Assembly (NCBI GenBank): GCA_020346605.1
Contig: CP070784.1
Coordinates: forward strand, 511,804-575,803
DNA: 64,000 bases
Origin: Candidatus Bathyarchaeota archaeon
Lineage (GTDB): Archaea > Thermoproteota > Bathyarchaeia > TCS64
Direction: 5' to 3'
The translations under genes were made by a program, and so were the position numbers. Below, piece after piece: positions 49,456-58,679 of this stretch; position 1 is the first letter of the stretch, and each line of letters starts with the position of its first letter. Below the pieces are notes generated by a model. That model was not told the origin of the DNA. It saw only the letters and a program-made list of their open reading frames with translations, and did no database searches.

Positions 49456-50145
49456 CTACTGACCTCTCGAGACGATTATCGTCATGGTTGCATATTGGAT
49501 GTTCCAGGACCAGTCCTGAGTGGGGTCCCTGATGTTGTGGTACCACTCCAGTTGGAATTCATAATCGCCTGCTTCGGTCAGCTCGACAACGGCGTGGAAA
49601 TTGAACTGCCGTGTACCTCTGTTCCCCTCCTCGATGTAGTGTCTGAACCTGGTCCAGTCCGTTTTCCCCTCCTTCCTGTACTTTAGACTCACGTCCTTGG
49701 TGCCCCGTGACTGGAGGGAGATATTGCTTGGCGGGACCACCTGCGCTGTGTAGACGATCACAACGTCCGTGGGTTGAGCGACGGAGATTTGGAGGCCGAT
49801 ATGCGGTATGTCGGAGGGCAGATACGAAGACGTCAACTGCGGATAGAAGTGGTGGCTGTCGGTGACAATCTCTGTGATTCCCGACTCGCCCTGAGGCCCC
49901 TGCTCTCCAGGTTCTCCAGGCGGACCCGGAATATATTCGATCTCGTCGATCTGAGTCTTGAGACCCGATACCTGCTGCCACAGCAGATTGATCTGTTCTG
50001 TGAGGAACTGGATCGCTTCTTCGATTAGGGGTAATCTGCCCTTCGGCTCTTCCTGCGCGGCAAATGCCGGGGCTGACATGAGTACCAAGGCCAGTGTCAT
50101 GGCCACGAATAAAGTCGTTCGGGTTATGTTGTGTTTGTCATTCAA
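49456..50145 (-). CDS. Secreted protein with coiled coil and a collagen-like linker
   Basis: 229 residues from a TTG at 50145 (no ATG in frame at a suitable place); a TATA-like TTTAAATATTATTTAAC lies about 45 bases upstream. A basic N-terminus and hydrophobic core 'TTLFVAMTLALVLMSAPAFA' form a signal peptide with cleavage after AFA. Residues about 35-65 are a heptad-like helix ('IEEAIQFLTEQINLLWQQVS'), then five collagen-like Gly-X-Y triplets (GPPGEPGEQGPQGESG), then a beta-rich domain ('LSLKYRKEGK'-type strands, 'DYEFQLEWYHNIRDPTQDWS'). A trimeric surface protein is suggested. Confidence 0.7.
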   Translation of the reverse strand: MNDKHNITRTTLFVAMTLALVLMSAPAFAAQEEPKGRLPLIEEAIQFLTEQINLLWQQVSGLKTQIDEIEYIPGPPGEPGEQGPQGESGITEIVTDSHHFYPQLTSSYLPSDIPHIGLQISVAQPTDVVIVYTAQVVPPSNISLQSRGTKDVSLKYRKEGKTDWTRFRHYIEEGNRGTRQFNFHAVVELTEAGDYEFQLEWYHNIRDPTQDWSWNIQYATMTIIVSRGQ

Positions 50146-50284
50146 ATCAATCCTATTTCGAACGTAGATGATGGGAATTCTAGTTAAATAATATTTAAAA
50201 TGAATGACATGGGCCCTGTCTCTGCGTTGAACGGAAGTTCCCACTTGAGTAAAGGTTATCAATGACAGCCCGGTTTGAACCCCT

Positions 50285-50587
50285 TGGTCGGTGAGCCGGT
50301 GGGCGGCTGCCGGGCCGCAAGGCCTGAGGAAACTCCATCCACCGCGCAGGACCGCGGCGCCGCGAGGCGCAGGGGGAGACCCCTGGCAACGGACAGAAAC
50401 GACACCTCCCGTGGCACGCAGTGACGCCTTGGAGGCCGAGGACGCCACGGGCCCGGGTGAGACGACCGCCCCAGCGGGGTGAAAGGGCGAATAGGGGTCC
50501 GACGACCACCTGCGGGAGGACCCGGGTAGCCCGCTTAGCTAAATGCCGCCACGAACAGGAGATGGGTTACGGCCGGCACACCGACCA
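50285..50587 (+). ncRNA. rnpB: RNase P RNA, archaeal type A
   Basis: P1 is a perfect helix, TGGTCGGTG (50285-50293) with CACCGACCA (50579-50587). Conserved regions: CR-I-like 'GCCTGAGGAAACTCC', CR-V-like 'GGACAGAAACGACACC', 'GAAAGGGCGAATAGG', and the 3' block 'GCCCGCTTAGCTAAATGCCG' and 'GAACAGGAGATGGGTTACGG'. Together they form the catalytic core of tRNA 5' maturation. Length about 303. Confidence 0.93.
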
Positions 50588-50666
50588 GCTGTATTAGCGT
50601 ATGATCAAGCAACTTCACACGTGTTCGAAGAGTTTATTATCCCCGTGCTCTACGAAGAGGATCACA

Positions 50667-50930
50667 TTGGAAGAGAGCGCAGTCAACGCCTTCAGGATAC
50701 TTGTTCTCAGCGTGTTCATGGCGATGATGGGCCTCGGGATCATATCCCCGATGCGCGCGCGCGCCGGGTCGACCGTGGGCGTGTTTAACACAGCCATGAG
50801 CTTGGGCCAGATAGTTGGCCCCGTCTTCACAGGATTCCTCCTGGACAACTACGGCATGGGAGCCGTTTTCAACTTCGCCGGCGCCATAGGAGTTGTCAGC
50901 TTGGCGGCGTTCTACCTCATGTCCAGATAA
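50667..50930 (+). pseudogene. MFS transporter remnant with an internal deletion
   Basis: From a TTG at 50667, 'NAFRILVLSVFMAMMGLGII' is the start of a first MFS helix, then at the alternating CG stretch 50753-50765 the frame continues directly as 'GSTVGVFNTAMSLGQIVGPV' and 'FTGFLLDNYGMGAVFNFAGA', which is the helix 11-12 end of an MFS protein. About 300 residues in between are missing. Translation would give an 87-residue fragment. Confidence 0.7.
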
Positions 50931-51003
50931 CCGCTCGACCCACGTGGCCCCACTTTTCTTAAGTACAAAAATACACCATCATGGATGGGTTGATGAGACG
51001 GTT

Positions 51004-53913
51004 TTGAGAGGCAAGTGGCTGCTGCTCCTGTACCTCCTCGTATTCGCCAACACGGTCATGCGAACCCCACTAGTGAATGGTGACTCAGACATCCACCTAG
51101 AAGGGTTCGTGTTGGGCTCGGACGGATCCCCCCTCCAGGGCGCAACGATCCTGCTGTGGGGGCTCCACCTCGAGGGTGATGCGACTTCAGACCAGAGCGG
51201 TTATTTCTCCCTGAAGGCTTCGACGGACGAGGAGACATGCATGATGTATGCATACCTCGATGACCCAGCGACGCCGGGGGTCGATATGATGCCGGCGGTC
51301 CGTTCCATCGCCACAACGGGGGATTTAGCTGAGCAGGTGAACTTCACGCTGGTCCACGCGGCCACCGTCCACGTGCGCGGGCAGCTGCGGTACATTGAGT
51401 CGACCAACGTCATCACGAAATACGCCTTCGAGGTGATGGATCCCACCACGGGGGCGGTGATGCGGGTCGACGACCATGCTCTCATCTACGGGGCGGACAG
51501 GGAGGCACTGAACAGCATCCTCGACATAGATCCGGGCCTGGTCATCGTCCCCGCCGGAGTCCCCGTGAAGATAGAGGTCTCGTACTCCTACATGTACGAG
51601 AAGACCAGGAGGGGGCTGATCGGCTGGTCCATCTCGATCCAGAGGGTGCTGGAGGCCTTCGGAAGGTTCGAGATCTCCGACGGCGATGACTTCGTGCTTG
51701 GGGCAGGTGAGGTCGTCGACCTGGACATCAGGAAGTACAGCCTCGCCTCGGACCTGGTCATGCTTGAGAAGCTGAGGGTCGACGTGGAACAGAACCTAAC
51801 CAGGATGGAGTCGGCGGGGTTCTACACGGCCTCACAGCGGCATCAGCTCCGAGGCTCGGACGAACTGGTCCAAAGTGGAACGTCTCACCTCGAGGCAGGA
51901 AACTACGATGCGTCCTATGTGGAACTCCGCCAGGCCTACCTGAAGCTCGATGGCGTCAAGGACTGGCTGGAGACGGTGGCGGTAGAGGCCTCGCTCTCGG
52001 TGAGCATGCTGATCGCCTTCGTCTCCCTCACCTCGGTCGCCGCTGCCTCGCTGCTCACGGACAGTGCCCCCAGGAAGCTTCTGGTCGCGTCAGCCCTGTA
52101 CGTGCCGATGCTGCTGTTCCTGCATCGAGTCTATCCGGGAAGCGGAGCAGTCACCGCCGAAGGCTTCCTCGGGACAAGCCTCTTCTCGCTGTCCGTTGCG
52201 CTGTTCATCGAGGGGGCTGTTCCCCGGATCCTCGGCCAGCGGGAAGGCAGAGGAGGTCTGTCCCGTCTCGCTGCCATCCCGGTCATCTTCGCCATGGCCA
52301 AGAGGAACCTGAGGAAGAGGAGGCTCAGGACCTCCTTCACCTTCTCGACCCTCCTCACGCTGACCATGAGCTTCGTCGCCCTGACCTCCCTTTCGACAGG
52401 CTACGGTCTGACCTACAACCCGATCACTTCGCACGAGCCAGGGGCGGAGGGGATCCTAGTAAGGCTGCAAGAGTACCAGCCACGGATCACTTGGGAGGAG
52501 GGCTGGTTCTACCCGGTGGTCCAGTCGGTGATCGACTGGGCTGCGGGGGTGGATGGCGTGGCGAACGTCGCCCTCAAGGCCGAAAACACTCCCACGCTGG
52601 GGCCCTATGCGCGGGTGGGGGACGCCCCTATCTTCGGAATCCTCGGGGTCCAGCCCGACAGGGAGCCCATGATGGACACCATAGACGACGCGGTAGTTGT
52701 GGGGGATCCCCTCAGGGAGGACGGCAGGTGCCTGCTCGAGGAGTCCCTGCTTAAGACCAACGAGGTGGCGCTGGGGGGGTCCATCGTTGTCAGGGGGATC
52801 CGTATGAGAGTGGTGGGCTTCTTCTCCCGCGACGTCCGTTTGGTTATGGACTTGGACGGTGAGGCCATCCTCCCGAAGTATCAGATCAATTACGAGCCCG
52901 GCTCGGACATCCCTCTGATCGACGCGGTCACCTGCGACCCAGTGATGGTAGCCATCACCACGGTCGACACTGCGTTGAGGATTCGCGGCGTCGACGTCTC
53001 CCGCATTGGCCTGGAGCTCGAGAAGGGGGTGGATGCCGAAGTCCTGGGGAAGAGCATGGCCCTCACGAGGGAGTACCGGTTCTGGGTCTCCTCCGGCGGG
53101 GTGGTCCGCCTCGCCCAGATGGAGGACCTGCTCGGAGGCAAGGGGCTTCCCCTGCTCGTCCCCTGGACGATCGTGGTGCTGAACGTGGTCGCCACCATGA
53201 TGAACACCATGTACGAGCGTCGCCGGGAGATCGGCATCCTCTCAAGCGTCGGATTGAACCCCGCCCACGTCTCCGGGATATTCCTCGCCGAGGCGTCGAT
53301 AATAGGTGTCACTGCAGGCGGCTTCGGCTACCTGCTGGGGCTCGGCTGGTATCCCCTGATGGCGCGGTTATCCTTCGCCCCGGTCGTCCAGCAGAAGATC
53401 TCGGTGGTCTGGAGTGTCACGGCCTTAGGCATATCCCTCGCCGCGGTGGCCACGGGCTCAGCCCTCGCGCTCCGGAACTCAGTCGCCCTCACCCCCTCGC
53501 TGAGGAGGAGGTGGAGCATAAGTGATGCGTCGTCGATCGGCGGAGGCGTCATCGAGCTCTCGATGCCCATGAAGATCGAGGCCGGGCTCATCGACGATTT
53601 CATCAGATTCATTAAGGATTCTATGGACGGATACGGCGATCCCATGGCGTCATCCTTTGTCTCAGGTCTGAAGGAGAAGACTGGGGATGAGGTACGGACC
53701 CGGGAGCTCAGCTTCACCTATGGTGAGGGACAGCCGAGCCTGGGAGGGATCCGCACATTCAACACACTGAAGCTGGAGAAAAAGAAGGACGACGTAGTCT
53801 ACACCCTCGTGCTCAGGTCCAAAGGAGACAAGCAATCGACCCACAGGACGGGGTCCTTCATCAGGAAGTTGCTGATGACGTGGACCACGAGCCGCGGAAG
53901 AGGCGCAGATTGA
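51004..53913 (+). CDS. Large FtsX-type permease with N-terminal carboxypeptidase-regulatory-like domain
   Basis: About 969 residues from a TTG at 51004 (MRGKWLLLLYLLVFANTVMR), a signal anchor. Residues about 35-125 are a carboxypeptidase-regulatory-like beta-sandwich ('EGFVLGSDGSPLQGATILLW'), then an extracellular helical segment, three to four helices near 345-450, a MacB_PCD-like periplasmic block, and the FtsX core 'LLVPWTIVVLNVVATMMNTM', 'ERRREIGILSSVGLNPAHVS' and the final helices. No ATPase is adjacent; the nearest is that of the 30.7-34.4 kb operon. Confidence 0.83.
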   Translation: MRGKWLLLLYLLVFANTVMRTPLVNGDSDIHLEGFVLGSDGSPLQGATILLWGLHLEGDATSDQSGYFSLKASTDEETCMMYAYLDDPATPGVDMMPAVRSIATTGDLAEQVNFTLVHAATVHVRGQLRYIESTNVITKYAFEVMDPTTGAVMRVDDHALIYGADREALNSILDIDPGLVIVPAGVPVKIEVSYSYMYEKTRRGLIGWSISIQRVLEAFGRFEISDGDDFVLGAGEVVDLDIRKYSLASDLVMLEKLRVDVEQNLTRMESAGFYTASQRHQLRGSDELVQSGTSHLEAGNYDASYVELRQAYLKLDGVKDWLETVAVEASLSVSMLIAFVSLTSVAAASLLTDSAPRKLLVASALYVPMLLFLHRVYPGSGAVTAEGFLGTSLFSLSVALFIEGAVPRILGQREGRGGLSRLAAIPVIFAMAKRNLRKRRLRTSFTFSTLLTLTMSFVALTSLSTGYGLTYNPITSHEPGAEGILVRLQEYQPRITWEEGWFYPVVQSVIDWAAGVDGVANVALKAENTPTLGPYARVGDAPIFGILGVQPDREPMMDTIDDAVVVGDPLREDGRCLLEESLLKTNEVALGGSIVVRGIRMRVVGFFSRDVRLVMDLDGEAILPKYQINYEPGSDIPLIDAVTCDPVMVAITTVDTALRIRGVDVSRIGLELEKGVDAEVLGKSMALTREYRFWVSSGGVVRLAQMEDLLGGKGLPLLVPWTIVVLNVVATMMNTMYERRREIGILSSVGLNPAHVSGIFLAEASIIGVTAGGFGYLLGLGWYPLMARLSFAPVVQQKISVVWSVTALGISLAAVATGSALALRNSVALTPSLRRRWSISDASSIGGGVIELSMPMKIEAGLIDDFIRFIKDSMDGYGDPMASSFVSGLKEKTGDEVRTRELSFTYGEGQPSLGGIRTFNTLKLEKKKDDVVYTLVLRSKGDKQSTHRTGSFIRKLLMTWTTSRGRGAD

Positions 53914-53997
53914 GGCATCAGGCCAGGGTGCAGGTAGCCGATCCAGGTGAAAGCCATGTCCTTCAGGGCTACGGAGATCACGCGGGCTCCGGAACAG

Positions 53998-54309
53998 TTA
54001 CTTTGTGGTTATCGTGTACATGCAGCCTGTGAAGGCTAGGGTCTCATCGATGTGCCTTATCAGGCTCCTCACCTGCTCGACCGTAGGAGGCTGCTCCCAT
54101 TCTATGACGTAGTCGTACTCCCCCACGCTCTCCCTCCCTCCCCGGATCAGGCTACCGGTCATTAGGTCGAGAGACGGATCGACCTGGCTGATAATGTGTG
54201 AGACCATCTCACCGTACTGGTACCTCTTCTTCAGGTCCTTGAGAAGGCCATCCATGGCCTCGAGCCCTCTGAATATCGACGGCCCATAGAGTTTTACGTG
54301 GCTTTTCAA
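53998..54309 (-). CDS. Hypothetical 103-residue protein
   Basis: Soluble, mixed alpha/beta: 'MKSHVKLYGPSIFRGLEAMD', 'GGRESVGEYDYVIEWEQPPT', 'IRHIDETLAFTGCMYTITTK'. No motif recognised. Upstream sequence is AT-rich ('TGTGTCTTATAAAG'), consistent with a promoter. Codon use is genomic. Confidence 0.6.
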   Translation of the reverse strand: MKSHVKLYGPSIFRGLEAMDGLLKDLKKRYQYGEMVSHIISQVDPSLDLMTGSLIRGGRESVGEYDYVIEWEQPPTVEQVRSLIRHIDETLAFTGCMYTITTK

Positions 54310-54425
54310 TTCGAACCGCAGTTAGATCCACATATTGTGTCTTATAAAGATTCTAACGAGAGCCGTCCCAATCGGGAACCCAAACCTTCAATCCGATAGC
54401 GAGTCGCGCGATAGGGCAGCAGTTC

Positions 54426-54433
54426 TATAAATA
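54426..54433 (+). promoter_or_regulatory. TATA box of the kinase gene
   Basis: TATAAATA ends 30 bases upstream of the ATG at 54464, with GAGGG at about 54453-54457 as the ribosome binding site. Confidence 0.6.
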
Positions 54434-54463
54434 CGCGGGAGTACGGTACATCGAGGGTTGGGA

Positions 54464-55084
54464 ATGTCCGGCAGGATATTCGTCTTCGAGGGGCTCCCGG
54501 GATGCGGAAAGTCGACGGTTGCCAGAGAGGTCGCCGACAGGATGCAGAACTGCGTGATCATGCCCGAGGTGAGCGAGTCGGCTGCGTCGAGGGGGTTCGA
54601 GGTTGCGGACAGGACGTCCATCGGGACCGAGAGCTGGTTCCTCACGCAGTACTACACGAGGGACACAGAGGCCATGAGGCTCAGAGACGAGGGAAAGACC
54701 GTCATCGAGGACCGCAATTACGTTAGCAGCCTCGCGTTCGGCTTCGCGAACTTCGTCGCCAGCAACAACCCGAGCTTCTTCATGCACTTCCCCAGCTACG
54801 TCGTGAACAAGTCCATGGGCACCCTGGTGAGGCCGGACGCCTACATCTTCTTCGAGATCCCTGTTTCCGAGTCGGTGAAGCGTCAGGGCTCCAGAGAGGA
54901 ACTCACCGAGGAGCTGAGAACACGGAACATCAAAGTCCTCGAGGACTGCGAAAAGTTCTACCGTGCGTTCTTCGCTATACTGGAGCCCGACATCCCCCTG
55001 TACGAGGTGGACGCCACGCAGCCGATGGAGTCAGTGCTTGAAGACGTCCTAGGCATCCTCGATATGTTGACCAAGGAGAGATGA
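54464..55084 (+). CDS. Deoxynucleoside/thymidylate kinase-like P-loop protein
   Basis: 206 residues. Walker A 'FVFEGLPGCGKSTVAREVAD' and the 'TVIEDRNYVSSLAFG' motif (ERS-like, here EDR) are typical of the dNK/TMPK fold. The LID region 'QGSREELTEELRTRNIKVLE' has arginines. Substrate: deoxynucleoside or nucleotide, not determined. It is next to the nucleoside ABC operon, which supports nucleoside salvage (inference). Confidence 0.78.
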   Translation: MSGRIFVFEGLPGCGKSTVAREVADRMQNCVIMPEVSESAASRGFEVADRTSIGTESWFLTQYYTRDTEAMRLRDEGKTVIEDRNYVSSLAFGFANFVASNNPSFFMHFPSYVVNKSMGTLVRPDAYIFFEIPVSESVKRQGSREELTEELRTRNIKVLEDCEKFYRAFFAILEPDIPLYEVDATQPMESVLEDVLGILDMLTKER

Positions 55085-55109
55085 CCGCAAGACTCCTCAA
55101 ACGGCGGGT

Positions 55110-56036
55110 TCACTCCTTTTTATGGGGTTTGTAGTCGCTAGGAGGAGTGGCCCTCCCGACGACCCCTGCCAGGACCGCCACCGTGAGCAGGTACGGGATG
55201 GTCAGTATTATCTGTGAGGGCAGCAGCCCCAACGCCTGCAGCCTCATCTGCAGTGCGTCCGCAAGGCCGAAAAGCAGGCTTGCGCCGAAGGCCCCGAAGG
55301 GCATCCACTTGCCGAAGATCATCGCCGCCATGGCTATGAAGCCGCGCCCCCCGGTCATCCCCCGGGCGAACAAGTTGAGGTGGCCCAGGGAGAGGAACGC
55401 CCCTCCGAGGCCCGCGAGCATCCCGCTGACGGTGACGCAGATGTACTTGATCCTGAAGACGTCGATCCCCGCGGTCTCCGCCGCTGTAGGGTGCTCCCCC
55501 ACGGCCCGTATCCTGAGCCCCAGCGGGGTCCTGAACAAGACGACGTAAGAGAGGATGGTCACGAGCACCATGACGTAAACGAGGGGGGAGTGGGTGCCGA
55601 TAATCTCTCCTAAGACAGGGACGTCCACCAGCAGCGGTATCGAGACGTCCTCGATCCCAGAGACACTGTCGGAAGCCCCCCTGGAGCCCCAGATCACCTG
55701 GCTCATGTAGGCGGTGAAGCCCATCGCGAAGATGTTTATGCCGGTGCCGCTCACGATCTGGTCCCCGGCGAACTTCACCGTCAGGACTGCGTGGAACAGC
55801 GCCATCAGGCCCCCCGTGATCACCGCTGCCAGGACCCCGAGCCAAGGGTTGGAGGTGTAGTAGCTCACAGTCACCCCGGTAAACGCGCTGGCGAGCATCA
55901 TCCCCTCGAGGCCGATGTTGATAATGCCCGCCCTCTCGGAGAAGATGCCTCCAAGGGAGGCGTAGACAATGGGAGTGGCCATCCTTACAGCCGCCGCGAA
56001 CAGCCCCACGTTAATGACGCCTAGAAGGTCTACCAT
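55110..56036 (-). CDS. BMP-type nucleoside ABC transporter permease (second permease)
   Basis: 308 residues, about eight to nine helices. 'GIFSERAGIINIGLEGMMLA' and 'GLRIRAVGEHPTAAETAGID' are the hallmarks of BPD_transp_2/YufQ-like permeases. It starts one base after the stop of the first permease and ends the operon. Nucleoside or purine uptake is the family role. Confidence 0.9.
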   Translation of the reverse strand: MVDLLGVINVGLFAAAVRMATPIVYASLGGIFSERAGIINIGLEGMMLASAFTGVTVSYYTSNPWLGVLAAVITGGLMALFHAVLTVKFAGDQIVSGTGINIFAMGFTAYMSQVIWGSRGASDSVSGIEDVSIPLLVDVPVLGEIIGTHSPLVYVMVLVTILSYVVLFRTPLGLRIRAVGEHPTAAETAGIDVFRIKYICVTVSGMLAGLGGAFLSLGHLNLFARGMTGGRGFIAMAAMIFGKWMPFGAFGASLLFGLADALQMRLQALGLLPSQIILTIPYLLTVAVLAGVVGRATPPSDYKPHKKE

Positions 56037-56037
56037 C

Positions 56038-57135
56038 TCAGTCCCCCCTCCAGAGTAGGCTCCTTATGAACGTGGGCGCTGCGACGAAGAGGATCACCAG
56101 CGCCTGCAAGAGGAATACAATGTCTAGAGGCACTCCTGTGGCTCTGGTCATCACCATGCCCCCACTCCTCAGTGCTCCGAACAGTACTGCGGCGAGGAGC
56201 ACACCGACGGGGTTGAGCCCACCCACCAGGGCCACCGCCAGGCCGTCCCACCCGTAGCCAGGGGAGAAGCCCTCGATGAAGCGCTTGTGGACACCCATGA
56301 TCTCCCCCGAGCCGCCAAGTCCCGCTATCGCACCGCTGATCACCATCGCCAGGATCATGCCCCTGTTGATGTTTATCCCAGCGTTCTCGGCCGCCGTCGG
56401 GTTCAGCCCCGTCGCCCTGATCTCGTAGCCGAGGGTCGTCTTCTGGAGCAGATAGTAGGTTACACCTGCCAGAGCGACCGCTATGTAAATGGAGGCGGAG
56501 AGCTGCGTGGGCTTGAGGATGCGCGGAAGCTCCGAGGACGGGGCGATGTTCACCGTCTGGGCCACCCACCCCGGGGCCTTGAAGGGGTAGTTTACCATGT
56601 ACCCGGTCAGGTAGAAGGCGACGTAGCTTAGCATCATCGTCGTGATCACCTCGTGGGCACCGAACCTAGCCTTCAGCAGCGCAGGGACGAAGCCCCAGAG
56701 GCTCCCGGCGACGGCCCCCGCGATCAGGGCCAGGGGTATGTGGATGAAGGCGGGCAGGCCGCTGAAAGAAATACCGACCACCGCGGAGGCGAACGCACCG
56801 ACCAGGAACTGCCCCTCGGCCCCTATGTTGAACAGACCGCTCTTGAAAGAGAAGAGGAACGCCAGCGCCGTGAAGATGATCGGCGTCGCCTGCGTCAACG
56901 TCTGCCCTATCCCGTAGACGTCGCCGAATGCTCCCGTGAAAAGTGCGCTGTATGCATCAACGGGGGAGTAGCCAGTCACCTGGAGCACCGCAGCCCCTGT
57001 GACGAACGCCAGGATCACCGCCACGACCTGTATCAGCACCCCATGGGCAATCGACCTCAGCCTCGATAAGGACTCAAGGGTCGAGACCCTTCCACGGGAA
57101 TTCACTATGCGTCTTTTCTCATCCAAGCCTTCCAC
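56038..57135 (-). CDS. BMP-type nucleoside ABC transporter permease (first permease)
   Basis: 365 residues from a GTG at 57135 that overlaps the ATPase end by 17 bases; other starts are possible. 'SFKSGLFNIGAEGQFLVGAF' and 'GYEIRATGLNPTAAENAGIN' match YufP-type permeases, longer than the partner by an N-terminal extension. About ten helices. Works as a heterodimer with the downstream permease. Confidence 0.9.
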   Translation of the reverse strand: MEGLDEKRRIVNSRGRVSTLESLSRLRSIAHGVLIQVVAVILAFVTGAAVLQVTGYSPVDAYSALFTGAFGDVYGIGQTLTQATPIIFTALAFLFSFKSGLFNIGAEGQFLVGAFASAVVGISFSGLPAFIHIPLALIAGAVAGSLWGFVPALLKARFGAHEVITTMMLSYVAFYLTGYMVNYPFKAPGWVAQTVNIAPSSELPRILKPTQLSASIYIAVALAGVTYYLLQKTTLGYEIRATGLNPTAAENAGININRGMILAMVISGAIAGLGGSGEIMGVHKRFIEGFSPGYGWDGLAVALVGGLNPVGVLLAAVLFGALRSGGMVMTRATGVPLDIVFLLQALVILFVAAPTFIRSLLWRGD

Positions 57136-58633
57136 CCGCCATGAGCAGCCCCAGCTCCTGTTCGCTTGTATCCTCAGGATCTCTGAATGCCACGATCTCC
57201 CCCTCGTACATCACCGCGATTCTGTCGCTCAGCGCTCTTATCTCGTCCAGATCCGCGGAGACAAGCAGGACGGCGCTCCCACGATCCCTCATCTCCACCA
57301 GCTTCCCGCGGACGTACTCGGTGGCACCAACGTCGAGGCCGCGGGTAGGCTGGGCGGCGATGATGAGCTTCGGTCCTCTGCTGAACTCCCTTGCCACGAT
57401 TACCCTCTGCTGTGTGCCGCCCGAGAGGTTCCTCGCCAGCGCGTCAACGCTAGGGGTCTGGATGGAGTAGTCCTCTACTAGCTCCCTAGAGAAGCTCGAG
57501 GCCCGCTCGAAGTCGAGGCTGAACCCCCACCTAGTGAACTCGGGCCCCCTGTGGCTCCCTAGGATCAGGTTCTCCAGCACAGAGAAGTCTGGAACCAGCC
57601 CCCTCTTGTGCCTGTCCTCCGGCACGTGGGAGACCCCAGACCTGATCCTCTCTTCAGGGGTCGCCCGTGTGATGTCGACATCGCTCAGGACCACCTTCCC
57701 CTCGGTGGTCCTCCTGAGCCCCATGAGGGCCTCGACCAGTTCCGTCTGCCCGTTCCCCTCGACGCCGGCGATTCCCAGGATCTCCGTTGAGTGGACCTCG
57801 AAGCTTACGCCCTTGAGCGCAGCGAGCCCCCTGTCGTCCAGCGCCCTGAGAGACTCGACCGTCAGGACAGCTCCCCGAGTCTTGGCCAGCTTCTTGAAGG
57901 TGGAGACGACCTGCCTGCCGACCATCATCTCCGCGAGCTCGTCGATGTTCGTCCTAGCAGTCTCGACTGTCCCAGCCACCCTCCCCCTCTTGAGGACCGT
58001 GATCCTGTCGCAGATGGCGAGGACCTCCTTCAGCTTGTGGGAGATAAAGATGACCGTCTTCCCCTCCTCCTTCAGCGCCCTCATCGCCCTGAACAGATCC
58101 TCCACCTCCTTGGGGGTGAGCACCGCGGTGGGCTCGTCGAGGACGAGGACCTGCGCCCCCCTATAGAGGGCCTTGAGGATCTCGACCCTCTGCTGAACCC
58201 CGACAGAGAGGCTGTGGACTGGGGCCTCGAGTTCGACGTCGATCCTATATATGTGGCAGCATTCGTCGACGTCCTTCAGCATCCTCGCCCTGTCCAGTAT
58301 TACGCCGTTGATCGTCGGCTCCCTACCCAAGATTATGTTCTCCGCTACTGTTAGGCTGGGGACGAGCATGAAGTGCTGATGGACCATCCCGATGCCGTAC
58401 CTCATCGCGGTGGCGGGGCTGTCTATCTCCACGACGTTGCCGTCTACGAGGATCTTCCCCTCGTCTGGATGGTAAAGCCCGAAGAGGATACTCATGAGCA
58501 CCGTCTTCCCCGCTCCGTTCTCCCCGAGGAGCCCGTGGATCTCCGCCTTCTCCACCGAGAAGTCTATGTGATCGTTCGCTAGAACGCCTGGAAAGGTCTT
58601 GGTGATGCCTCGCAGTTCCACAGCTGGAGTCAT
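57119..58633 (-). CDS. BMP-type nucleoside ABC transporter ATPase, two-domain
   Basis: 504 residues from the ATG at 58633 (MTPAVELRGITKTFPGVLAN). Two ABC domains: Walker A 'HGLLGENGAGKTVLMSILFG' in the first, 'LSVGVQQRVEILKALYRGAQ' signature and 'LVLDEPTAVLTP' Walker B; the second has 'GIAGVEGNGQTELVEALMGL' and 'LSGGTQQRVIVAREFSRGPK'. This duplicated layout is that of sugar/nucleoside (RbsA/YufO-like) ATPases. It powers the two permeases. Confidence 0.93.
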   Translation of the reverse strand: MTPAVELRGITKTFPGVLANDHIDFSVEKAEIHGLLGENGAGKTVLMSILFGLYHPDEGKILVDGNVVEIDSPATAMRYGIGMVHQHFMLVPSLTVAENIILGREPTINGVILDRARMLKDVDECCHIYRIDVELEAPVHSLSVGVQQRVEILKALYRGAQVLVLDEPTAVLTPKEVEDLFRAMRALKEEGKTVIFISHKLKEVLAICDRITVLKRGRVAGTVETARTNIDELAEMMVGRQVVSTFKKLAKTRGAVLTVESLRALDDRGLAALKGVSFEVHSTEILGIAGVEGNGQTELVEALMGLRRTTEGKVVLSDVDITRATPEERIRSGVSHVPEDRHKRGLVPDFSVLENLILGSHRGPEFTRWGFSLDFERASSFSRELVEDYSIQTPSVDALARNLSGGTQQRVIVAREFSRGPKLIIAAQPTRGLDVGATEYVRGKLVEMRDRGSAVLLVSADLDEIRALSDRIAVMYEGEIVAFRDPEDTSEQELGLLMAGGRLG

Positions 58634-58679
58634 GGGGTTGCAAAAAAGAGGTTGGAGGACTAGATATAATTGTTTAGCC

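Noticed and set aside
50260-50284. tRNA T-arm-like sequence (GGTTTGAACCCC) before rnpB
   Set aside because: The flanking arms do not pair on either strand and no acceptor or anticodon stem is found.
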